From: Zanthoxylum bungeanum
Taxonomy: Eukaryota > Streptophyta > Magnoliopsida > Sapindales > Rutaceae
DNA length: 64,000 nt
Reading direction: 5' to 3'
NCBI GenBank assembly: GCA_019454045.1
Contig: SKCR01021434.1
Span: 248,001 to 312,000, forward strand
Position numbers and translations under genes: made by a program. The stretch's first letter is position 1, and each line of letters begins with the position of its first letter. The notes under the pieces were generated by a model. It was not told the origin of the DNA. It saw only the letters and a list, made by a program, of their open reading frames with translations, and searched no databases. This document shows positions 1-11,499 of this stretch, piece after piece.

Positions 1-304
1 TCTATGTAGGCTCACTCACAAACCTTTACAACTACCCAAACAATGGGATTTCACAGAACCTAATGCATCTAAGTGAATGTGCATGTTTCCTATGAGCTTA
101 GGCACTTGAATATACAATTCACATTACAATTAGAGCTCTAACCTAAGACTTCGCAAGATTATCTCGATTTGCCGCAAGTCTTCACATTCTCGCTCTTCAC
201 CATGTTGTGCTTCGACATCTTTTTGTATCGTCTCGCATTTGCGCGTCGAAGACTTCACTCTCATTGACGTCATCAAAATCCATTATGTGACTATGTCACT
301 AACA
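1..304 (-). mobile_element. Sirevirus-like copia LTR fragment (start of 3' LTR)
   Basis: Read on the minus strand, an LTR begins with TGTTAGTGACATAG at 304 and runs off the window at 1. It directly follows a polypurine tract (305-320). The TGTTAG start and the purine tract are seen. Assignment to the Sirevirus-like copia group rests on the run of purine tracts in the adjacent feature. Confidence 0.6.
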
Positions 305-1045
305 ATCTCCCCCCTTTTTGATGATGGCAACCCCTTAAAACTTGTGAGCTTTTAGGAGTCCAAATGTTGACGATTTTGCTCCCTCTCAATATAAGCTCCC
401 CCTCAATGTGTGATTGTCTTCAAAATAGCTCTATAATACTTAGACAAACACATTAGTACAATTACTCCCCCTTAATCCAAGGGTGATGGTAAAACAAGTT
501 TTAATCTCATTCTAATGATTTCTCCCCCTTTGACATTATCAAAAAGTGGAGAAGCAAAAATTTAAGTCTAAATGAGATACAATTAATATGTGCATTAAAT
601 GATGATACCAAAATTTAAAAATATACACATTTGATATTTCCATCTTTTTGCCATAAGATGTAGAAATCATGCATAGTGAATTTATCAAAATTTTATACCA
701 ATGATTCCAATTGAATAATGATCAATGAATTTTTAATGATTTCATCCCATAATTATGATATCAATTAATAAACAATCAAATATTCATGCTTTTCATTATA
801 CCAATGAGAAATTATGTATATATACATGAATTTCATTTTCATTCAAAATATGTTAAATGGAAAAGGCATTTTCAATGCAAATCAACTAAGTAGTCACATA
901 CATGTAATTTAACTCAATAAATTCAATGTGATATGAGAAGGGGTTTAAATTTATGATTAAGGCATTTAATGATATCAAATGGAAATTGATATCAATAGAA
1001 GTTTAATTATATTGCCTAATCACTTGTATGCTTCAAAAATATTTT
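305..1045 (-). mobile_element. Noncoding 3' internal region of a Sirevirus-like copia element
   Basis: On the minus strand this AT-rich stretch has several separate purine tracts of the GGGGGAG type: near 305-320, 400-410, 465-475 and 520-530. One is flanked by the TTTTTGAT-type sequence common before Sirevirus 3' LTRs. Multiple polypurine tracts before the 3' LTR are a known Sirevirus trait. No reading frame of note is present. The right end abuts the Athila-A gag remnant, whose own LTR and leader are missing, so this copia piece truncates Athila-A. Confidence 0.5.
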
Positions 1046-1067
1046 TTTATTTCGTTGTCCTTGAGTG

Positions 1068-2562
1068 GTATATGAGACGAAATCGAAGCTGTGAACTCAT
1101 TTTGCTTGACACAGATATTGTTAGAACTTTCCATCAATTGAGAATGGATATGTAAGAAGCCCAAGAGGCACATCTCAGTATGAACAATTGGAACCCTTGG
1201 AAGCAACACCACAAATTCTCATTTAGGATAGGACAATCCCGGTGGTTGACAGTTTCATCTCCTGCATCGTCCTGCCACCAATACCAGCAAACATATATGA
1301 CATTAAAACATGCATTCAGATGATTCAGCAGTCGGTGCAGTTTGGGGATGGTGTAACTGAAGATCCAAACACCCATATTAGTAGCTTTCTGGAAGTGTGC
1401 AACAAGTTTAATTACAACCGAGGGGCAGATAAAGCAACACGGTTGTTAGTATTTCTATACTCCTTAAGAGATAGATCTAAATGATGGATTTATTCAATAA
1501 CAGCAGGGTCCATCACTACTTGGGCAGACTTTGCATTAAAATTTCTTGCAAAATACTTTCACCAGCTAGGACTGTAAGGTTAAGAATTTACATCACATTC
1601 TTCGAGCAGTATGACTATAAATCCCTTTATGAGGCATGGAAAAAGTACAAGGAGCTGCTACGGAAGTGCCCTAATCACGATATCGCCAAACGATTGCAAG
1701 TACAGACTTTCTATAATGGGCTGAGTGGGATGATGAAGTCGACAAAGGATGCAGTCGCGAGAGGTGCACTAATGCGAAAAAAGGAAAACCAAGTGTGGGA
1801 TCTATTAGAAGAAATGACTAATAATAATTCATTATGACCAACAGAGAGGAATATACTAGAGAATGAATGAGACAATTGGCAAGTGAGCAAAATTATATAT
1901 CATTGGGTGCTATCCCGAGTGATACAGAACCTAATCTAATAGGCCAAAATAGTGAGTCTTGCAAGGATATTATATTGAAGAGTGAGACTGTCATCAATAA
2001 GGAAATTGGGATATAGCAGCCTACATAGAATGAGGTAGGGCCTACCAATGAAAATATGAGAGATGAAGGAAATACCGAAGAGGCAAGCCCTATAGATTAT
2101 CAACCTTCTCCATTTCCTCAGTGTTTGCAACAAAACAAGCTAGATAAGCATTTTTCAAAGTTCTTAGAGATCTTTAAGAAACTGCATATCAACATTCCCT
2201 TCGCCGCGATACTAGATCAAATGCCAGGCAATATGAAATTTTTGAAAGACATCTTGTCAAAGAAAAGAAAATTGTGTGAGTTTGAAATTATGGCCTTTAC
2301 AGAGGAATTCAGTGTCATCCTACAGAAGAACATGCCCTTAAGATGAAGGATCCTGATAGCTTTACCATACTATGTACCATTGGCAACCACTATTTTGGTA
2401 AAGCTCTATGTGATTTGGGTGTGAGCATTAACCTCATGTCTCTGTCTATCTACAATAAATTGGGTTTGGAAGAGGCGAGACCAACCACAATTACATTGCA
2501 GCTAGTAGAAAGATTCCCCACCTACCCGCTAGGAAAAATAGAGGACATGTTGGTAAAAATGG
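1068..2562 (+). pseudogene. Athila-A gag and protease remnant, 5' part
   Basis: The frames at 1242-1484, 1481-1837, 2056-2346 and 2343-2562 together follow an Athila-type gag-pro polyprotein. The retrotransposon gag domain is marked by NTHISSFLEVCNKF and VQTFYNGLSGM (gag forms the particle and packages RNA). The aspartic protease core is LCDLGVSINLM near 2408-2440. A frameshift near 1484, stops between 1838 and 2055, and a further shift at 2343 break the frame. The segment ends inside the protease at the Athila-C insertion and resumes at 16620. The same domains recur with higher integrity in Athila-B at 30268-32238, which I used as the guide. Confidence 0.85.
2558..2562. repeat. Target site duplication of Athila-C, left copy
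   Basis: AATGG here pairs with AGTGG at 16620-16624. Keeping one AGTGG restores the protease codons for V-K-V-D-K, so the left copy appears to have changed by one base after insertion. Confidence 0.75.
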
Positions 2563-3636
2563 TTTTGTAAAAATATCGTACCGTAAGTATATGGTGTCAA
2601 GTTTTAGAAAAGATAAGTAAGAGTGTCGAACCCATAGGGATTGAAATCAAATTTACATTAAGTACTATAATTATTAAACTTGACTTTATTTAGAAATAAT
2701 TTAAATTACACTAAAATAAAATTAAAAAAAAAACTAAAGAAACAAGAAGTCAAAATGTTTAATTAAGAAAGACCAGGATGAGAGGAATTCTAGAGTCTGA
2801 TTTCACCCATCTATCCCTTATGTATTTGTTATGCCAATCAATTATTACTCAATTTCTTAGTTTGTAAGTCAAGAATCATAAATTATTCTACTCCCTCATA
2901 CCGAGCGTCAAGTGAAAATAGTATTAATTATTGACTTCGATATCCCTATAAAAATCTAGTAATTAATAATTCATTATGCTATGTGATTCTTTATTAACCA
3001 CTTCAAATTAATTATAGGCCTCCGGAACTCTATAATATTCCTAGGTTATATTTTCTAGATTCTATTCAAAATCCCCTCCCTCGAGTGATAGATTCAAAAC
3101 ATGGAAACATATAATTTGAGGTCAACAAACCAGAAGCATTAAACACAAGAAAATATAAATAAACTGAATTAAAACTTCACAATACTTAATTGCCAATCAA
3201 ACACATAGGTTCAAGCATAGACTACATCATCCTCTAGAATAATAAAATTAGTTCATGACTAAATTAAAGAACAATGAAATCTGAGTCAAGAACATATTGG
3301 ATATCATTAGAGTTAAAAGAAAGAAAATATATGATAAAACCCGAATCGAATCCATTAGTCTTCGGACGTCAAAGCCCTCGTATCCTCTTGTCGCTATTCA
3401 ATTCCCCCATTGGATCTCTCTAAATTATGTGTTTAGAGCTCTCTAGTTGTGTCTTCTTCACATTTTCTAGGGTTTTGGATGCACTTATGTATTTATAGGG
3501 AAGTCCTGAAGTCCTTCTGCATGTAGAAAATTGATTCCTTATGATGCTGAAAATCGTCTGGACGTCACGACGTTAGAAGTGGTGTCGCGACACATTCTTC
3601 TCTATATGAATAAGTGGGTATAAATCACACTTATCA
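2563..3636 (-). repeat. Athila-C LTR, left (3' LTR on the minus strand)
   Basis: This 1.07-kb LTR matches 16047-16619 over its right part (for example from 3222 on). It contains GTCGCGAC at about 3586, a motif found in all the Athila LTRs here. The left boundary is set by the target duplication and the right boundary by the purine tract that follows. Confidence 0.75.
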
Positions 3637-3793
3637 AACACCCCTAAACTTAAGATTTTACTAGTCACGAGCAAAAGACTAAATAAAAGTAACTAAATTA
3701 ACTAGGCCACTTTCGTAGGGATCACGATGGCATTTAGCATATACAACAAACCTTTAAACCCCTAGGCAGCCCTAGTGGACAAGTTAAAGTCTC
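3637..3793 (-). mobile_element. Athila-C 3' internal end with polypurine tract
   Basis: Minus-strand AGTTTAGGGGTGTT at 3637-3650 is the polypurine tract. The rest, including a 'cctaggggtttaaagg' block on the minus strand, matches 35640-35800 of Athila-B and 26750-26929 of Athila-A. The segment breaks off at 3789-3794 in the short homology TCTCG shared with the copia D LTR. Confidence 0.7.
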
Positions 3794-5142
3794 GGATAAT
3801 ATTTTCTTATAAGAGTAGTATTCCAGTTCGCGGGTTGATATATGTGGGATCAGTGCTTGAGACTGTGGCCGCAGTGGAAGAATCATGTGAGATTCTTGGG
3901 TTAGCACGATTCATGACACTATCAACATCATACCTTTGACTATCTGGGTAGACACTTTCCATACCCTAGGTCAAACGGTGGGGATACAGTGAGGCGAGGG
4001 ACCGTAACATATGTAAATCGCATACAGAATGTGTATATATCTTTCCTACCCATTTAGGGGCCTTGGCATGTTACTAGATGTCAACATTGGTCATTGAAAT
4101 CGAACGACCATCTGATCAGAGGATAATTTATGTTCGATTAAATTATCACGATTCATTTCATGTCCAACTTGAGGGGAACCCAAAAGGTCACACACAACAA
4201 AGTCGAAATCAATGGTTAACAGTGCATAGTACAAATTTAACAGCATATATGATTGATGTCGGAATTGTTCATAAATGGTTCAATGTGTTTAATTATTGAA
4301 CAGATCATTTATGAGGTTCCATCTTGGCTTAGGGATTGGTGAATGATGATAGGGGCACTTTGGGAATTGGAATAAATAAATAAATAAATAACTAAATAAC
4401 GTGTATAGTAAAAAAAAAATTTGTTATTTGTTTTGAATTCAAATTCGGCCCAAACTCTTATTAGGGTTTTATAATCTCATTAAACCACTAAATTAAGATC
4501 CAATGACTAAGATTAAATTAGCTTTATCCCACATCTGATTCTTAATTAATTTTGTTGTCTTTGGAGCACATATATAAACCCAAAGAATTCTTTACAAATT
4601 TTTGCACCAAACCTCTCATATCTTGGGTTTATATAAGTGAGCAACTCTAAAGTTTAAGAGTAAGCCACTGATTTTGAGGAAACTTAAGTCTAATTGACTA
4701 GAGGAATCTTGAGTTAAAAGTTTTGAGGTATTTGCATAGGCTAACAACAAGGGCAAAATACTCGTGCACTCAAGGCGTAGTCTTGCCGTTGAGTTTTGGC
4801 TTTGGTGTGTGCACCTTTGGAGGCCACACACTTGGGTGGCTCTTTGGAATGTGGAAGAGCTTGTTGAGTTCGAAAAAACTTGTAGATTGGAGGGAGGACT
4901 GGAAGAGTCTTCGGTTCAAGTAAGTCTTTTTCTTTCTTTATTTTAATTAGAGTTCTTATGATAGTTAGCATATTTAGGTTTATATTCTTTGCATGTTTTA
5001 TGAGTTTTTATGCTTAGAATATATAGTAACATGCTTAGGCTTGTAGAATAATCCAAACAAATGGGTCTTGGGAAAATTGATAGCGGTATCATAATTTGAT
5101 TTATTTAATTTTCCGCTACGCACTCACGGCCGCTTCCCAACA
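3794..5142 (+). repeat. Copia D1 left LTR, 5'-truncated
   Basis: Matches 6437-7786 and, inverted, 45282-46630. A TATATAAA box lies at 4571-4578. The LTR ends CTTCCCAACA directly before the primer binding site. An (AAAT)n microsatellite sits near 4372-4395. Confidence 0.8.
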
Positions 5143-5143
5143 G

Positions 5144-5155
5144 TGGTATCAGCGC
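5144..5155 (+). other. Primer binding site of copia D1 (initiator tRNA-Met type)
   Basis: TGGTATCAGCGC lies one base after the LTR end. The usual plant copia site is TGGTATCAGAGC, complementary to initiator tRNA-Met, so one base differs. The D2 copy at 45269-45280 also differs at this position. Confidence 0.75.
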
Positions 5156-6436
5156 GCTGGTTTTGTTTTGATTAGTTTTCTCTCATTTGAACTCCAAATT
5201 GGGTGTTTAAAAGCACGTTGGAAAGCTAACACCCTGAACTTAATTTTAGGAATAAGTTTTGCATGATTTGGTTAATATTTGAATTGTGAAATTACATTTA
5301 AAGTTCACGCATTTGTAAAAAAATGTGAATAGTAAATTTATTTGATTAAAATAAAATGTAATATCATAATTAAATATTAATCAAAGTTATTTAATGCCTA
5401 AAATAATTCCAACATATTAAAACTCATATGCTTGATGATTCTATGTATGATTAAAATTGGCATGATTATTTTAGGGTGCAAACATATAGAGACTTTCTAA
5501 GGAAATAGAGAGTGTATTGCTTATCCTTTAGCTAAGTAATTATTCCGTGATGAACTTAGAGATTTATTACCTTTAAGGCTAATAAATATAAATCACTTGT
5601 TTATAATAAAAGACATTATAAAAGATACAAGTGGGGTGGGACCAATACGTTAATAAAACTTTCCAAACTAAAGTTAATTTAACTAAAGGTATTACTAGAG
5701 TTAGATAATGATTTGGTGTCTTCCTTCACTCACTACCTTTTTATAGCCAAAAGGAAAAGCTGTGAAGATATTTAGATATCATTTACTCAAAGCTTACCTT
5801 AAAGCATATTTAAAGTGTTGGACTAATTTGGAGGATCTATTGTTTATTCCTGTCACCAAGGCAATAAGAGCCTAAGAGGTAAGGGTATTTAAGAGAGTTC
5901 TCTCTGCCCTCCCTCTAGGGAATTTTCTATGGAGGAATCCATTTGACAGTTATTCACTTAAACTTGCTAAAATCCTAAATAATAATTTAAGTCTAAAATT
6001 TGCCTCCCATTGTAAAGTATAGACCCAAAGGGCTTAAACCGTATTGGCATGACTTGGCCTTCCCAGACTGACTAATACCAATTTGTCCCTAAATCGTACT
6101 ATTGACAATGGTTTGACTTTTCTGAGTCATAAGACGCAGTGACCCTTAGGCGTGGTCTTATAACTTAGTGGAAAAGATTGGGTGTCCATATGGACTAGCA
6201 TAAGTTATGGAATGTTTGATTGCCCAACCCAATGATCAAGGAATTGTGATTTATATCATAAATTGGTTGGGAACCTACCTAATTATCGTATTTTATAATG
6301 ACCGGCCCTAGTCAGAGTTATGAAATGATGATAATGGGATCCTTGCCCACAAGAAATCCATCATATTAGGGTTGATGTGATTTGCTTAAAATTTTAAAAC
6401 AATTGAGTGGGAAGAACTTCATAATATTAAAAGCCC
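5156..6436 (+). mobile_element. Copia D1 untranslated leader
   Basis: Matches the minus strand of 43975-45268 in copia D2. It has no useful reading frame. The block 5700-5960 also matches the minus strand of 24020-24290 inside LARD-L. At its right end the leader joins the middle of the next LTR, removing gag and pol. Confidence 0.75.
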
Positions 6437-7786
6437 ATAATATTTTCTTATAAGAGTAGTATTCCAGTTCGCGGGTTGATATATGTGTGATCAGTGCTTG
6501 AGACTGTGGCCGCAGCGGAAGAATCATGTGATTCTTGGGTTAGCACGATTCATAACACTATCAACATCATACCTTTGACTATATGGGTAGACACTTTCCA
6601 TACCCTAGGTCAAACGGTGGGGATACATTGAGGTGAGGGTTCGTATCATATGTAAATCGCATGCAGAATGGGTATATATCTTTCCTTCTTATTTGGGGGC
6701 CTCGGCATATTGCTAGATGTCAACCTTGGTCATTGAAATCGAACGACTATCTGATCGGAGGATAATTTATATTTGATTAAATTATCACGATTCATTTCAT
6801 GTATAACTTGAGGGGAACCCAAAAGGTCACACACAACAAAGTCGAAATCAATGGTTAACAGTGCACAGTACAAATTTAATAGCATATATAATTGCTGTAG
6901 GAATTGTTCATAAATGGTTCAATGTGTTTAATTATTGAACAGATCATTTATGAGGTTCCATAGTCGCTTAGGGATTGGTGAATGACGATAAGGGCACTTT
7001 GGGAATTGGAATAAATAAATAAATAAATCACGTGAATAGTAATATGAATAGTAAATTTTTTTTGTTATTTGTTTTGAATTCCAATTCGGCCCAAACTCTT
7101 ATTAGGGTTTTATAATCTCATTAAACCATTAAATTAAAATCCAATGGCTAAGATTAAATTAGCTTTTATCCCACATCAGATTCTTAATTAATTTTGTTGT
7201 CTTTGGAGCACATATATAAACCCAAAGAATTCTTTACAAATTTTTGCACCAAACCTTTCATACCTTGGGTTTATATAAGTGAGCAACTCTAAAGTTTAAG
7301 AGTAAGCCACTGATTTTGAGGATCCTTAAGTCTAATTGACTAGAGGAACCTCGAGTTACAAGTTTTGAGGTATTTGCCTAGGCTAGCACCAAGGACAAAA
7401 TACCCGTGCACTCAAGGTTTAGTCTTGCCGTTGAGTTTTGGCTTTGGTGTGTGCACCTTTGGAGGCCACACACTTGGGTGGCTCTTTGGAACGTGGAAGA
7501 GCTTGATGAGTTCGAGAAAAAGCTTGTAGATTGGAGGGAGGACTGGAGGAGTCTTCGGTTCAAGTAAGTCTTCTTCATTCTTTATTTTATTTAGAGTTCT
7601 TATGATAGTTAGCATGTTTAGGTTTATGTTCTTTGCATGTTTTATGAGTTTTTATGCTTATAATATATAGTAACATGCCTAGGCTTGTAGAACAATCAAA
7701 ACAAATGGGTCTTGGGCAAAGGGATAATGGCATCATAATTTGATTTATTTAATTTTTCGCTGCGCACTCGCGGCCGCTTCCCAACA
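6437..7786 (+). repeat. Copia D1 right LTR, 5'-truncated
   Basis: Second copy of the D LTR in D1, diverged from 3794-5142 by scattered substitutions and small indels. It ends CTTCCCAACA at 7786. Confidence 0.8.
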
Positions 7787-7889
7787 CCAACAACTCAATT
7801 TTGAATTTTCATGCTCCAAGCAAAAATTCCTAATTAATGTTTATGAACCCTAGATTTCAAAATCATATTTATCAAGTCTTTGATACCAT
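7787..7889 (-). mobile_element. Copia E1 leader fragment with primer binding site
   Basis: On the minus strand TGGTATCAAAGAC (7876-7888) follows the E1 LTR end. It is a variant initiator tRNA-Met site, and about 90 bp of leader follow before copia D1 cuts in at 7786. Confidence 0.65.
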
Positions 7890-9744
7890 TGTTAGTCTCT
7901 AAGACATGCCACAAGATCCTAAACATGATTCTATGTGAGAAAATTACAAGAAAAGTGGCTGAATCACTTACAATGTAATTTGGAGAAATTTCAATTTAAC
8001 CTTTGGATGAAGCTCCAAGCTTGTTTTGTGCCTTAGGTGAGTTTCCCTATCACCTTATTTGACTCCTCCAAGTGCTAGCTTTGATGAAATTTTTGAAGCA
8101 AAAAATTCACTTCCATGGGAGATGAATTCGGCCAAGGAGAGGAAGAAGAGAGAGTTGGTGTGCTGTGTTCAAAACTTGGTAGTTGTGTGTGTAATGAGTA
8201 TAATTAATTTTGCCAACTACTTTCATCAATTATTGACATTTGATGTAAGTGATGTGGTCCCACCACATTTATATTCAAAATTTGTGTTGGCTTCCTAAAC
8301 ACACAACTAAACTTGGGCACGGGTTCGTTTAATTCCGATTAAACGAATTTACCGTTGCTACATAATTAAATCCAATTTAATTAAATAATTATTCCTCGTA
8401 AAATTATTACCATAGTCCCTTTCGAATTAATTGTAAATTAATTCGTTCGCCCGAATTAAAATTCAATTTTAATTTCGTATTGAAATCTGATTTCAATTAA
8501 TATATGCATATATTATTTTAGCGCTAAATAAATAAATTAAATAGAAAAATCCAATTTAACTATTAAATTTATTTTATTGATTAATTCTAAATTAATCGCG
8601 TTCTCTCTTCTATACGAATTTAATCCCAGATTAATTTTTACCGCAATTAATCCCATATTAATTTCTCTCTCATAATTAATCTCAGATTAATTCTATTTGA
8701 GTCAAATGTCATTGGTGAATCTTTGGGAAGCGACCCAAGAGATTCCTGGATATGTTGGCATTAAATACGGTTATCGTTCTATCCGAACACATGCGTACCC
8801 CGTACCATGTTCTCACCGATTTACAAGACATGGTTGGCTTCTAGCAAAGCACCGTGCCTACCCAATTCACCAAAAATATTCACCGAGGAATATCATCTAT
8901 AGCAGGCGTAGTAATACTAATATAATGTAATACGTAATACGATCCAGTATCTGATGTCACATGTTAGGCCTAAGGCTGGCTCTGTGTCTGCCCCGTACGA
9001 AGCATATATCGGATCCCGGGTAACAAATCCCTGTAATCGAGAAGTCGTGACCTAGTCATACTATCCTGATAGCTGCAGCTTTTAAGAGTACTAGTTACGT
9101 ATCCTGTGTGACCATCATCTCAATATGACTGAAGTGATACTCTCATCTTGACATCACATCCAATACACTACGATTCTCAGTAAACCCAATACAGGCGTAC
9201 ACAGAACATGTTAAAGCTCCAGACGACCAATACTAAAATAAACTGATTGTCGCAAGTAATAGCAACGTAAGTCTCAGGTTAAAGATCACATATACCTACC
9301 CTGATTCGGATTCCCATAGACACATAATCATACTACCAATGAGATTCCAAGTAGGTCTATCCAGAGCGAACTGTTCCCGGTCCAACGACTAACAGAACTT
9401 TTATTATACTTGCATAAGTGTCCAATACCTAAATATATGAGAACTATACCATTAAGCTTCCATAACGCGCACACGTTTAATACTAGTCTATTTCGCATTA
9501 TCAATGTCCAGTCTCGATAATACTTCGACTAAGGATATTTAATGATTAAACCGTTCGTGGATTGATACTGTCTCATATCCTATTAATCTGATTTAATCAT
9601 ATGGACTTTTATCATTAATATATATCCAAGTAATCCAATTACAATAATGATAAAATAGCAATTTCCTTTTGTCACATAGTTAATTTGTACAAAAATACAA
9701 TGTTCTTTACAAATAGTGATGCTATGGGTCATAATTGTCTAACA
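7890..9744 (-). repeat. Copia E1 LTR
   Basis: On the minus strand the LTR runs from TGTTAGACAATTATG (9744) to the primer site. It matches 51481-53392 (copia E2) along its length, for example at 8290-8700 versus 51900-52360 and 9700-9744 versus 53350-53392. It is inserted in degenerate copia pol sequence starting at 9745. The rest of E1 is gone. Confidence 0.75.
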
Positions 9745-11499
9745 GGAACTGCAAAATTAATTAGATGAAATGACCCTATGTTTTCTTCCGTAAGTTTAAT
9801 AGGATGTCAGAATCATTTACAAAGTATTTGATACTTAATGATTCTGTTGTTTTCTTATCGAAGAAAAATATCCTATAGCTTATAAAAAGAGCGATATTTG
9901 ATATTGATTTCGGAAATTATCATTGAATCATAGATCTAAGATTTTTCATAGCTTACTGCAATTAAGTTTTGAACTTGATTAGGCTTTCGTTATGAATAGT
10001 TCATAAAATGTGCAAATTATTTGTGCAGCAAAAGCAAAGTGAGCTTAATAAATGATTGTCCTTTATAGTATGACAATGAGAAAGGTTATCGTCAGTAGTC
10101 TATTGTAGATTCTGAGAATACTTGTCTCTAGTCACACTAATTGAACAGTTAAAGATCTGTTGGTTAATGTTGATATTAAACTGTATTTTGGCTAAAGAAT
10201 GCAAAATGGTGTTGTTGAGTGATTTCTTCGAATGAGAGATCTGTTGTGGTTGCTTTATTTGAAGAGTTTATTCTGGAATGGCCCTAGAGTTTGTATTATG
10301 TTAAGATCACAGTTTGGAATACTATTTTATAGAGCCTATTGTAGACTCAAATAAGCTTTCTGAAAATCTGTGTTCTCTAATTTTGATACAGTCAGATTGT
10401 CTGATTTTATCAAAGCACAGAGAATACATATGTGATAATAGGGTCAGTGGGAGCGTACAAATTTCTTTCTAGTGTTATATATCCTAACGACATTATCATT
10501 ATTAAAGTAATAATAAGATGTTTGTGAGGTAAAAAGTTTACCTAAGTCTTCTTTTCTCCGTGAAAGCAGTGGGAGTAGTCTCTGTTATATTTGATATAAA
10601 GTTTCATATATGATATAAAACTAAGAGACTTGTTAGATACTCACATTAATCGCTTATTAGATATGATCTAATAAAGAACATAATAAGACTATATATATAT
10701 GACAGCTAGTATAACCGTTTGACAGTTAACGTGTCTTTTATATATATAGTATTCATCTTTCGTAAAGGATGATTTCTTTGTCGAAAGAAAGATTGATTAG
10801 AATGTCTGGCCAATGTTATGCATCATAAGATGATAGCGTAATTAATACTATATTATGTGTGATTAAAGATATCAATTTAATCGTAATTGTTACGAGTTAT
10901 TTTGATATGATGCAGACCATATGATGGGTCTTGAAACACGTTCTTTGTGATCTTTGAGACATTAAGAATGAGTTTCTTATTAATAGAGAATTTAGTCTGC
11001 AACTATAAGGTCAGATTAGTTTTGATCCTAATTATGACATTAGATGGTCATTCTCATATAAAGTCAGAAAAGATGCAGTGGGAGTGTCATTATTGATTCT
11101 ACTAAACTAGTGGAATCAGTTACAACTTATGAAGTATTGACTTATAAAGTTGCATTGTGACTCTATAGATTAGAAGTTTTCATATTAGTGTAGTGCTTGC
11201 AGTTGTCTCATAGTATTTGGATTTGATCTCTAAATACATAGACAACTCAGTAGAAATAACACAATACTGATATAACGTCTGAGTCATATTGATGTGGAAT
11301 TTTGATTCTACAAAATATGAAAGATGCTGGCTAAGGAAAACAGTTGGGTTTGTTGGACAGACTCGATTTGTTAAGCTGGATTACTTGTTGTTGCCTACCT
11401 TTTGAGTGCAATTTGAGCTCTTATGGGCCATGAGTATGCAATACACATTAAGATGTGTATAAGATACCGTGGATTGGCACTAGACCAAGTGGGAGAAAT
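9745..11499 (+). pseudogene. Degenerate copia pol and 3' end of copia F1
   Basis: No long frame remains. Near 10440-10505, 'gtcagtgggagcgt' followed by a YVDD-like stretch corresponds to the copia reverse transcriptase active-site region, with several changes. The purine tract CAAGTGGGAGAAA at 11486-11498 directly precedes an LTR. Similar GTGGGAG motifs occur near 10569 and 11077. The left side is cut by the E1 LTR. Assignment to copia is firm from the tract and LTR, and weaker for the individual pol domains. Confidence 0.5.

Larger units (their letters stand above)
3794..7786 (+). mobile_element. Copia D1: LTR - leader - LTR derivative with no coding region
   Basis: Two copies of the copia D LTR in direct order enclose only the leader. 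The complete LTR of this family is 45282-47229 (minus strand). Both D1 copies lack the first part of the LTR and start at almost the same internal point (cggataatatt at 3794, cataatatttt at about 6436). gag and pol are wholly missing. The right end (ccaaca, 7786) is a true LTR end and lies inside the leader of copia E1. Confidence 0.8.

Noticed and set aside
2343..2570. A stand-alone small protein gene
   Set aside because: It is the Athila-A protease cut by the Athila-C LTR. The last few codons are LTR sequence.
9745..11499. Repeated GTGGGAG motifs as a regulatory array
   Set aside because: They fall where degenerate copia pol and the purine tract are expected, at irregular spacing.
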